Part shown: positions 1 to 6,261 of the stretch, piece by piece
Layout of the letters: the number at the start of each line of letters is the position of its first letter
Position numbering within the stretch: the stretch's first letter is position 1
From: Bacillota bacterium
GTDB lineage: Bacteria; Bacillota; Clostridia; Acetivibrionales; DSM-1351
DNA: 14,594 nt
Direction of reading: 5' to 3'
NCBI GenBank assembly: GCA_023415305.1
Contig: JAEZKZ010000090.1
Span: 1-14,594 of the forward strand
Notes under the pieces: model-generated
What the model was told of the DNA's origin: nothing
What the model saw: only the letters and a program-made list of their open reading frames with translations
Databases searched by the model: none
Translations under genes and position numbers: made by a program

Positions 1-13
1 GGAAAGCGCACAT
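1..13 (-). CDS. Possible start of a divergent gene (only 4 codons in window)
   Basis: On the minus strand an ATG at 13-11 is preceded by a full Shine-Dalgarno sequence, AAAGGAGG, read from the complement of 24-31, with 10 bases between AGGAGG and the ATG. Only Met-Cys-Ala-Phe is visible, so no function can be given. A plausible minus-strand promoter lies at 66-38. The alternative is that 1-66 is the tail of a plus-strand gene: two plus frames are open from the left edge to stops at 64-66 and 68-70, and neither short tail resembles the diacylglycerol kinase often found before cdd. The ribosome binding site makes the divergent reading the better one, but the edge of the window limits confidence. 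Confidence 0.4.
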
Positions 14-37
14 GGCCAATTAACCTCCTTTATTCGC

Positions 38-66
38 CTTATAGCGGTAAAGGATATATATTTTAA
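38..66 (-). promoter_or_regulatory. Candidate sigma-A promoter for the divergent gene at the left edge
   Basis: Read on the minus strand, TTAAAA (66-61) and TATAAG (43-38) are separated by exactly 17 bases. They match the -35 and -10 consensus at 4 of 6 and 5 of 6 positions. A start about 7 bases downstream would give a very short leader containing the AAAGGAGG ribosome binding site. AT-rich DNA gives such matches by chance, so this is only moderately supported. Confidence 0.35.
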
Positions 67-78
67 TTAGATTTTGTG

Positions 79-112
79 GCCGCTAAGCGGCTCAAAGCCA
101 CTAAAGTGGCTT
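79..112 (+). repeat. Two hairpins abutting the cdd ribosome binding site
   Basis: Two inverted repeats stand in tandem. The first is GCCGCT-A-AGCGGC at 79-91. The second is AAGCCACT-AA-AGTGGCTT at 95-112, with perfect 8-base arms. The second ends at the base directly before AGGAGG (113-118) of cdd. The unit resembles the one at 8007-8083: both contain GCTCAAAGC, then CTAAAGT, then a CCACTAA...GTGGCTT hairpin and a GGAGGTT ribosome binding site. No U tract follows, so it is not a simple terminator. It could be a leader or mRNA-stability structure, or a dispersed repeat that carries a ribosome binding site. Confidence 0.6.
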
Positions 113-123
113 AGGAGGTTAAT

Positions 124-516
124 ATGATTACAGATCTGGAATTAATAGATCATGCAAAAAAAGCAATGGAAAATGCCTATGTACCTTACTCGAAATTCCA
201 TGTGGGAGCTGCACTACTTACAAAAACAGGCAAGGTTTATACCGGGTGTAATGTTGAAATAGCTTCCTTTGGGGCTACAAACTGTGCCGAGAGAACAGCG
301 GTTTGGAAAGCTGTTTCAGAAGAGGGGAAACTGGAGATAGCCAAGATTGCCGTTGTCAGTGACGAACCGGATTATATATATCCCTGCGGTATATGCAGAC
401 AGGTTCTGGCAGAGTTTGCCGATGATGAAATGGAGTTAATAGCTACAAAGAAAAACGGTGAATACAAGGTGGTGCGCTTTGGGGACGTTCTACCCCACGC
501 ATTTAGAAATTTTTAA
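124..516 (+). CDS. cdd: Cytidine deaminase
   Basis: This is a pyrimidine salvage enzyme that hydrolytically deaminates cytidine and deoxycytidine to uridine and deoxyuridine in the cytoplasm. At 130 residues it has the length of the small homotetrameric, zinc-dependent class. The substrate-binding region is visible around C42-N-V-E45. The zinc and catalytic motifs are C54-A-E56 and P87-C88-x-x-C91: C54, C88 and C91 would bind zinc and E56 is the proton shuttle. The ATG at 124 follows AGGAGG at 113-118 with 5 bases between, so the start is secure. It is the first gene of a same-strand run cdd-era-recO-cls, with 36 bases to era, an order commonly seen in Firmicutes. The hairpins at 79-112 touch its ribosome binding site. 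Confidence 0.97.
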   Translation: MITDLELIDHAKKAMENAYVPYSKFHVGAALLTKTGKVYTGCNVEIASFGATNCAERTAVWKAVSEEGKLEIAKIAVVSDEPDYIYPCGICRQVLAEFADDEMELIATKKNGEYKVVRFGDVLPHAFRNF

Positions 517-552
517 GAATAAATTACAGTTATAAATAGTTATGGAGGATAT

Positions 553-1446
553 ATGTCGTTTAAATCGGGTTTTGTATCAGTAATAGGAAGGCCGAATGTT
601 GGAAAATCTACACTGTTGAATGCAGTTACAGGACAAAAAATTGCAATAATGTCGGACAAGCCACAAACCACTAGAAATACTATCCGTGGAGTGATTACAA
701 ATGAACAATGCCAGCTGGTGCTTATAGACACACCCGGCATTCATAAGCCTAAAACCAAGTTGGGCGAATACATGGTGAATGTTGCTTCTGAAACCATGAA
801 GGAGGTAGACCTTATACTTTTTCTTGTGGAGGCTACTACGCCGGCAGGAAATATGGATATTAGCATAATAGAACAGCTTAAAAAGGTTAAAACCCCTGTA
901 TTTCTCATTTTGAACAAGGTTGATATTGTAAGTAAGGACAAGCTCTTTCAAATAATTGAAAGCTATAGTAAGCTAATGGACTTTAAAGCAATAATACCGA
1001 TTTCTGCTTTAAAAAATGACGGTACAGATATAATATTAAATGAAGCATTGAAGTATATCCCTGAGGGTCCGCAGTTTTTTTCGGAAGATACGCTGACAGA
1101 TCAGCCGGAAAAGGTAATTGCTGCTGAAATGATAAGAGAAAAGGTACTGTTGAACCTGGATGAAGAGGTACCTCATGGAGTAGGTGTGGAAGTAATGTCC
1201 TTCAAGGAGAGAGAGGATGGATTGATTAACATTCAGGCTACCATCTATTGTGAAAAAAGCTCTCATAAGGGAATTATCATAGGCAAGCAGGGACAGATGT
1301 TAAAGAAAATAGGTAGTGCAGCACGGTATGAAATAGAAAGATTGCTGGACACAAAAATATTTCTGGAGCTTTGGGTCAAGGTTAAGCCCGACTGGCGTAA
1401 TAACGACAGTATGCTTAAAGATCTGGGCTATAAAGGTAATAAATAG
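553..1446 (+). CDS. era: GTPase Era
   Basis: Era is an essential GTPase that binds the 3' end of 16S rRNA and takes part in 30S subunit assembly and cell-cycle control, at the cytoplasmic face of the membrane. The 297 residues match the usual length. The GTPase motifs are all present in order: G1 GRPNVGKS at 12-19, G2 TTRNTIRG near 39-46, G3 DTPG at 59-62, G4 NKVD at 121-124 and G5 SAL at 151-153. The C-terminal KH RNA-binding domain has the IIGKQG loop at about 242-247, and the WVKVKPDWR segment (274-282) is typical of the family. The ATG at 553 follows GGAGG at 544-548. It lies between cdd and recO with short gaps, so the three are probably cotranscribed. Confidence 0.98.
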   Translation: MSFKSGFVSVIGRPNVGKSTLLNAVTGQKIAIMSDKPQTTRNTIRGVITNEQCQLVLIDTPGIHKPKTKLGEYMVNVASETMKEVDLILFLVEATTPAGNMDISIIEQLKKVKTPVFLILNKVDIVSKDKLFQIIESYSKLMDFKAIIPISALKNDGTDIILNEALKYIPEGPQFFSEDTLTDQPEKVIAAEMIREKVLLNLDEEVPHGVGVEVMSFKEREDGLINIQATIYCEKSSHKGIIIGKQGQMLKKIGSAARYEIERLLDTKIFLELWVKVKPDWRNNDSMLKDLGYKGNK

Positions 1447-1477
1447 TAGAGGATTAGCCTGGAGGCCGCAGAGGTAA

Positions 1478-2221
1478 ATGGGTACTGTACATTACAAAGG
1501 AATTGTCATAAAAGAAGTAAATACCGGAGAGGCCGATAAGATAGTAACAGTTTTAACAGCAGAAGAGGGGAAAATCTCAATTGCCGCAAAAAATGCCAGA
1601 AGGCCGAAGAATTCATTAAGCAGCGGCACTCAACTGCTGTGTTTCAGTGATTACATGCTATTTAAGGGCAAGGAATTGTATAATATGTCCTGCTGTGAGG
1701 TTATTGAGCCAAATTATGAAATAAGGAATGATATTTTTAAGCTTACTTACAGTTCACACATTCTGGAGCTTATTTCCGATAATGTTCAGGAGGGAGAACC
1801 CTCCGGAAGCATACTCCAGCTTTTGTTGAATACTCTTTACGTTATTGCTAAAACCGACCGCTCTCTTGAACTGGTAACCAGAGTTTTTGAACTGAGGCTC
1901 ATGGCGTTGTTGGGTTATGAACCTCACGTATCAAGCTGTATAAATTGTAACAGTACAGATGATGAGAATATGTACTTTGATCTGGATAATTCGGGAATTG
2001 TTTGTGCTGAATGTGTTAACCCTAAGGGAAGGGTTGTACCCCTTTTACCGGGAACGGTGAAAGCGTTGAAGTATATAATGAAAATCAGTCCCCAGAAGCT
2101 GTTCAGCTTTTCATTATCAGAGCAGTCAATTAAGGAACTGGGAATTATATCCAGGAAGTATATAAAAGAGCATCTGGGAAAGGAATATAACAAACTGGAT
2201 TATTTAAAGCAATTAATGTAA
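1478..2221 (+). CDS. recO: DNA repair protein RecO
   Basis: RecO works with RecR (and RecF) to load RecA on SSB-coated single-stranded DNA during recombinational repair, and it can anneal complementary strands. The 247-residue protein has the N-terminal OB-fold region (about 1-80), including the family-typical opening KGIVIKEVNTGEADKIVTVLT. A helical C-terminal domain carries a four-cysteine zinc site, C154-x-x-C157 and C176-x-x-C179. The ATG at 1478 has GAGG only 3 bases upstream and a stronger GGAGG 12 bases upstream (1461-1465); neither spacing is ideal, but the protein begins exactly where the family does. It starts 31 bases after era, and cls follows 30 bases later, so all are likely in one operon. 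Confidence 0.96.
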   Translation: MGTVHYKGIVIKEVNTGEADKIVTVLTAEEGKISIAAKNARRPKNSLSSGTQLLCFSDYMLFKGKELYNMSCCEVIEPNYEIRNDIFKLTYSSHILELISDNVQEGEPSGSILQLLLNTLYVIAKTDRSLELVTRVFELRLMALLGYEPHVSSCINCNSTDDENMYFDLDNSGIVCAECVNPKGRVVPLLPGTVKALKYIMKISPQKLFSFSLSEQSIKELGIISRKYIKEHLGKEYNKLDYLKQLM

Positions 2222-2251
2222 ACAGGTTTAATCTCATATTTGGAGTGATAT

Positions 2252-3670
2252 ATGAACAATATAGGGTCCACCATATCAGTAATCATTATTGTCACAAATA
2301 TTGTATTCATTATCACAGCTGTTTTCTTTGAACGCAAAAAACCGGTTCAGGCCTTAAGCTGGGTTTTAACCCTGTCTTTACTGCCTTTACTAGGTTTTTT
2401 TCTGTATATGCTATTTGGGAGAAAATCCTATAAGCAGTACAGTCATAAGGTCTTTAAGAATTACTACAAAATTCCGTATGGTAAAGAAATAAAGGTTCCG
2501 AATTTTCACGGAGAACCAATTAAACAGCTAATGAGACTTAATGCTGCTACCTCTCAAAGTCCGTATACTGATAACAATGAGGTCGTAATCTTTACCAGTG
2601 CTCTGGACAAATACAATCAGTTGTTCAAAGATTTGGAGGAAGCCAGGGAATCAATACATCTGCTTTATTTTATATTTCAAAATGACAATATCGGTAAAAA
2701 ACTGATTGATTTGCTTGCCCAAAAGGCAAAAGAAGGTCTGGAGGTGCGGGTATTATTCGATCATGGCTCAAATCTGTTGATGCCCTTTAAGGCTTACTCC
2801 TCCATTAAAGAAAATGGGGGAGAGGTATTCAGTTATTTATCAAATACATTTAACAATTTTCTTAAGGTCAATTTCAGGAATCATCGTAAAATCGTAGTAA
2901 TAGATGGCAAAATCGGGTATACAGGAGGAATAAACATTGGAGATGAATACCTTGGATTTCATAAAAAAATAAAGCCCTGGAGAGACACTCACTTAAAAAT
3001 AACCGGCAGCAGTGTGCTTGACCTTCAGCTGAGGTTTATTGAAGATTGGCTGTATGCGTCAAAACAGGATTCGGATAAGTTCGATAGTATCCGGTACTTT
3101 CCCGAAATAGAAGCAGTAAAAGGAAGCACCGGAATACAAATTGTGTCCAGTGGCCCGGATACTTCCGGTCAGGAAATAAAACGGGGCATGCTCAAAATGA
3201 TTAATTCTGCAAAGCAGAGCATCCTCATACAGACGCCGTATTTTGTACCAGATACCCCTTTTCTGGAGGCTCTTCAGAATGCTGCCTTATCCGGTGTAGA
3301 GGTAATGATTCAGATTCCTGGGGTACCGGATAAATATTATGTCTATAAAGCAACAATGTCTTATGTAGCAGATGTTATCGACTATGGAATAAAGGTCTAC
3401 CTTTATCCGGGCTTTTTACATGCAAAAATGATGGTAGTGGATGAACTTGTTTCTGCGGTGGGAACTGCAAATATTGATATGAGAAGTTTCTCACTTAATT
3501 TCGAAATTGATGCCTTTATGTATGGAGAAGAAATAGCCAACAGATGTTCAAATATATTTCATGAGGATTTGAAATTATGCAGACTAATAACGAAAGAAGA
3601 GTTTAGTAAGAGAAGTATATATTCAAGGGTACAGGAAAGTACTTTCAGATTATTTTCTCCGATACTGTAA
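2252..3670 (+). CDS. cls: Cardiolipin synthase (phospholipase D family)
   Basis: This integral membrane enzyme condenses two phosphatidylglycerol molecules into cardiolipin and glycerol. It has 472 residues, close to the usual length of bacterial ClsA-type synthases. Two N-terminal membrane segments lie at about 8-25 and 36-55. Two phospholipase D (HKD) motifs follow: H211-x-K213-(x4)-D218 with GGINIGDEY after it, and H390-x-K392-(x4)-D397 with GTANIDMRSF after it. The C-terminus RLFSPIL resembles the conserved family ending. The ATG at 2252 follows GGAG at 2242-2245. Both catalytic motifs are intact. The gene is the last visible member of the cdd-era-recO run. I found no terminator in the first 65 bases after it, so read-through toward the next unit is possible. 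Confidence 0.96.
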   Translation: MNNIGSTISVIIIVTNIVFIITAVFFERKKPVQALSWVLTLSLLPLLGFFLYMLFGRKSYKQYSHKVFKNYYKIPYGKEIKVPNFHGEPIKQLMRLNAATSQSPYTDNNEVVIFTSALDKYNQLFKDLEEARESIHLLYFIFQNDNIGKKLIDLLAQKAKEGLEVRVLFDHGSNLLMPFKAYSSIKENGGEVFSYLSNTFNNFLKVNFRNHRKIVVIDGKIGYTGGINIGDEYLGFHKKIKPWRDTHLKITGSSVLDLQLRFIEDWLYASKQDSDKFDSIRYFPEIEAVKGSTGIQIVSSGPDTSGQEIKRGMLKMINSAKQSILIQTPYFVPDTPFLEALQNAALSGVEVMIQIPGVPDKYYVYKATMSYVADVIDYGIKVYLYPGFLHAKMMVVDELVSAVGTANIDMRSFSLNFEIDAFMYGEEIANRCSNIFHEDLKLCRLITKEEFSKRSIYSRVQESTFRLFSPIL

Positions 3671-3737
3671 TAATTATGTAAACTGGTTCAATTACAATAA
3701 TTTCATCGGTCTGGTTACCCGAATTTCATCAGGTTTA

Positions 3738-3766
3738 TTGTCTTAGCACTTCAAATGAAATATAAT
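3738..3766 (+). promoter_or_regulatory. Sigma-A promoter of the HD-protein/ABC exporter unit
   Basis: TTGTCT (3738-3743) and a perfect TATAAT (3761-3766) are separated by 17 bases. The -35 matches consensus at 4 of 6 positions. Transcription would start near 3773, leaving a leader of about 70 bases before the HD-domain gene. Just upstream, AATTTCATC occurs twice, at 3699-3707 and 3722-3730, which could be a pair of binding half-sites, but that is speculative. Confidence 0.65.
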
Positions 3767-3803
3767 TGATAGAAATAAGGCTGAAAACGGTAAGGGAGGT
3801 ATA

Positions 3804-3842
3804 TTGGACGATAAGCTGATTATGAATTGTCCAATAAAGTAA
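3804..3842 (+). CDS. Possible 12-codon leader ORF, MDDKLIMNCPIK
   Basis: A TTG at 3804 is preceded by AAGGGAGG (3792-3799), with GGAGG ending 4 bases before it, as at era. The frame runs 12 codons to TAA at 3840-3842. It is in the same frame as the HD gene, whose ATG follows at 3846, and that ATG has no convincing ribosome binding site of its own (only TAAG close by). An inverted repeat, TATTGGAC (3802-3809) and GTCCAATA (3829-3836), spans most of the ORF with a 19-base loop. Possible readings are a leader peptide coupled to the HD gene, a former N-terminus cut off by a stop mutation, or a ribosome binding site serving the HD gene from a distance. It is too short to judge from coding potential. 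Confidence 0.35.
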   Translation: MDDKLIMNCPIK

Positions 3843-3845
3843 GAT

Positions 3846-4343
3846 ATGATTGAACAGATTACCAGAGACATGATTTTATATTTTGATAAGGATGTAAGAA
3901 GAATCAACCATGCTCTGAAGGTTTATAGTTTTTGCTCTACCATAGCAGCACTTGAACAGCTTGACGAAAGAAGCAGTCTAATTGTAAATCTCTCCGGGAT
4001 TCTACATGATATAGGTATTAAGGAAGCAGAGCGAAAGTATAACTCATCTGCCGGACCCTATCAGGAAAAGGAGGGGCCGGAAATAGCACGACAGCTTTTG
4101 GAGAGACGCTCTATTGATTCTGGTGTTATTGAGCGTGTTTGCCATATAGTAGGGCATCACCACAGCTACGGCAAAATTGACGGAGACGACTTCCAAATTC
4201 TGGTGGAAGCAGATTTCCTTGTGAATATTTTTGAGGATCAAATGGATAATATGGCTGTAAATTCAATCCGGAGGAAATATTTTAAAACCGAAGCCGGTGC
4301 AGAGCTTCTGGAAAGGATGTACTTGTTGGAGGTTGGAGGTTAG
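3846..4343 (+). CDS. HD-domain metal-dependent phosphohydrolase-like protein
   Basis: This is a cytoplasmic 165-residue protein of the HD superfamily, whose members usually hydrolyse phosphate esters such as nucleotides or cyclic nucleotides. The metal-binding set H...HD...D is visible: H22 in RRINHALKVY, H54-D55 in GILHDIGI, H104-H106 in VGHHHSY, and D123 in EADFLVN. All key residues appear intact, so it is probably active, but the substrate cannot be read from sequence. The ATG at 3846 fits the family start MIEQITRDMI but lacks a good ribosome binding site; see the ORF at 3804. The last five residues (LEVGG) and the stop codon are encoded by the first units of the heptamer repeat at 4326-4414, so the native C-terminus may have been replaced. 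It leads a unit with the ABC exporter downstream. Confidence 0.88.
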   Translation: MIEQITRDMILYFDKDVRRINHALKVYSFCSTIAALEQLDERSSLIVNLSGILHDIGIKEAERKYNSSAGPYQEKEGPEIARQLLERRSIDSGVIERVCHIVGHHHSYGKIDGDDFQILVEADFLVNIFEDQMDNMAVNSIRRKYFKTEAGAELLERMYLLEVGG

Positions 4344-4414
4344 AAGTAAGAGGTTGGAGGTTAGAGGTTGGAAGTTGGAAGTTAGACCGGAAGTTAGAGG
4401 TTGGAAGTAAGAAA
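4326..4414 (+). repeat. Heptamer tandem array, consensus TTRGARG
   Basis: Eight consecutive 7-base units run from 4326 to 4381 (TTGGAGG, TTGGAGG, TTAGAAG and so on). A 12-base interrupted unit containing ACCGG follows at 4382-4393, then three more units to 4414 that decay toward AAATA. The variation is limited to a few purine positions and one T-to-A change. The array starts inside the HD gene and crosses its stop codon. Many units read GGAGGTT, which resembles a Shine-Dalgarno core. Similar degenerate heptamer arrays occur in intergenic DNA of some bacteria. The rest of the gap to 4479 holds only an imperfect dyad, ACAGTATATGCTGT (4425-4438). Confidence 0.9.
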
Positions 4415-4479
4415 TAGAGAGATTACAGTATATGCTGTTGAATATTTAGCAGAGTAGATGATTAAAAGGGGTTTTTTCT

Positions 4480-6261
4480 TTGTTAAAACTAGTAAAGTAC
4501 CTAAAACCATATATCAAGCAGGTGACTTTAGGGCCTGCTTTTAAATTGCTTGAAGCTATTCTTGAGCTGTTAATACCGTTAATGATGGCCAAACTTATTG
4601 ATAACGGTGTCAAAACAAATAGTACTTCCTACGTATACGCAATGGGAGGGCTGATGCTTATAACTGCAGTTATAGGAGCAGGTTCAGCATATATATGTCA
4701 ATACTATGCATCTGTGGCATCCCAGGGTTTTGGAACAACAATGAGAAATTTGTTATTCAAAAAAATACAGAGCTTTTCCTACAATGAAATTGATCAAATA
4801 GGAACACCCTCCCTGATAAACAGAATAACAAGTGATGTAAATCAATTGCAGTTTGCAGTTGCCATGCTGATAAGGCTGGTAATACGTGTACCTTTTCTGT
4901 GCATTGGCGGTGTTGTAATGGCCATGATAATCAACCTCAGGCTATCACTGGTATTGTTGATTACAATGCCTCTTTTTGCCTTTTTCCTTTATATTGTAAT
5001 GTCAAAAAGTGTTCCAATGTATAAGTCGGTTCAAAAGAAACTCGATGTACTGTCAACGGTAATAAGAGAAAATTTGTCTGGCGCAAGAGTAGTTCGTGCC
5101 TTTGCACGGCTTGACAAGGAAAGGGCAAGATTTGTTAATAGCAACAGAGAATATGCTGATAGTTCAATTAGGGTAGGAAGAATCTCCGCTCTTTTGAATC
5201 CTGTGACAACGGTTATAATCAATTTAGGTGTTGCTGCAATTCTTTGGTTCGGAGGTATGCAGGTTTATGAAGGAAGTATGACACAGGGAGAAATCATTGC
5301 ATACATAAACTATGTTAATATGATATTATCTGCGTTAATAGTTCTTGCAAACCTCGTTGTAACCTTTACAAAAGCGGCTGCATCAGCCGGTAGAGTCAAT
5401 GAACTGCTTGACATGGAGTCAACAATTGTTGATATGGATACTGACAAAGAATATAAACTCAATAGAGAAATAGATTTAAAGACAGAAATGGTAGAAAAGC
5501 CAATATCGAACCCTATAATAGAATTCAGCAATGTAAGCTTTTCCTATGACAGAACAGCCGAGAATGTATTACAGAATATCTCCTTTAAAATCAATAAGGG
5601 TCAGGTTACAGGAATTATTGGTTCTACTGGGGCAGGAAAGTCAACGCTGATAAATCTTATTGCACGTTTTTACGATGTAACAGAAGGTACGGTCAGCTAT
5701 AACGGGAAAGATGTTAAAACATTGAAACAAAAAGAACTCAGAGATAAAATAGGATTGGTGCCTCAGAAATCAGTGCTTTTCTCAGGTACAATAGAAGAAA
5801 ACCTTAAATGGGGAAAACCCGACGCAACTTTTGAAGATATGATCAAAGCTTCAAAAATAGCTCAGGCTTATGAAATTATTGAAAACAAACCTAAAGGCTT
5901 TCAGACTCAAATTGTTCAGGGCGGAAGAAATCTGTCAGGCGGTCAAAGGCAGAGACTGGCTATAGCGCGAGCTTTAGTAAAGGAACCGGATATACTGATA
6001 CTGGATGACAGCTCAAGTGCACTGGATTATGCTACAGACTCACGTTTGAGGAGGGAGCTTAGGGAAAAGCTGTCTGATACCACAGTGATTATTGTTACTC
6101 AGCGTGTCGCAGCAATTCGAAATGCAGATATTATTATTGTTATGGACGAGGGAGAAATAGTAGGTATGGGAAGTAACGCTGAGCTCCTTGAAAGCTGCGC
6201 GGTTTACAAGGAAATTGTCAGCTCCCAGGACGAAAGTGAGGTGGCGCCAAATGAAAAATAG
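4480..6261 (+). CDS. ABC exporter subunit with degenerate ATP site (half-transporter 1)
   Basis: This is one half of a type IV (ABCB-like) exporter that would form a heterodimer with the next gene and move drugs, lipids or peptides out across the cytoplasmic membrane. Its 593 residues hold a six-helix membrane domain (about 15-300) and a nucleotide-binding domain (about 345-585): Walker A GSTGAGKST at 381-389, Q-loop Q429, signature LSGGQ at 485-489, Walker B ILILDD ending at D510. The catalytic glutamate after Walker B is aspartate (D510) and the switch histidine is glutamine (Q541, VTQRV). Both changes are typical of the non-hydrolysing half in pairs such as BmrCD and TM287/288. The start is TTG at 4480, with AAAGGGG 8 bases upstream. 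It overlaps the next gene by 11 bases. Confidence 0.95.
   Translation: MLKLVKYLKPYIKQVTLGPAFKLLEAILELLIPLMMAKLIDNGVKTNSTSYVYAMGGLMLITAVIGAGSAYICQYYASVASQGFGTTMRNLLFKKIQSFSYNEIDQIGTPSLINRITSDVNQLQFAVAMLIRLVIRVPFLCIGGVVMAMIINLRLSLVLLITMPLFAFFLYIVMSKSVPMYKSVQKKLDVLSTVIRENLSGARVVRAFARLDKERARFVNSNREYADSSIRVGRISALLNPVTTVIINLGVAAILWFGGMQVYEGSMTQGEIIAYINYVNMILSALIVLANLVVTFTKAAASAGRVNELLDMESTIVDMDTDKEYKLNREIDLKTEMVEKPISNPIIEFSNVSFSYDRTAENVLQNISFKINKGQVTGIIGSTGAGKSTLINLIARFYDVTEGTVSYNGKDVKTLKQKELRDKIGLVPQKSVLFSGTIEENLKWGKPDATFEDMIKASKIAQAYEIIENKPKGFQTQIVQGGRNLSGGQRQRLAIARALVKEPDILILDDSSSALDYATDSRLRRELREKLSDTTVIIVTQRVAAIRNADIIIVMDEGEIVGMGSNAELLESCAVYKEIVSSQDESEVAPNEK

Noticed and set aside
6188..6250. 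Upstream ATG giving the second ABC subunit 21 more residues
   Set aside because: It lies deep inside the first subunit gene without a ribosome binding site. The ATG at 6251 has GAGGTGG 6 bases upstream and fits the family N-terminus.
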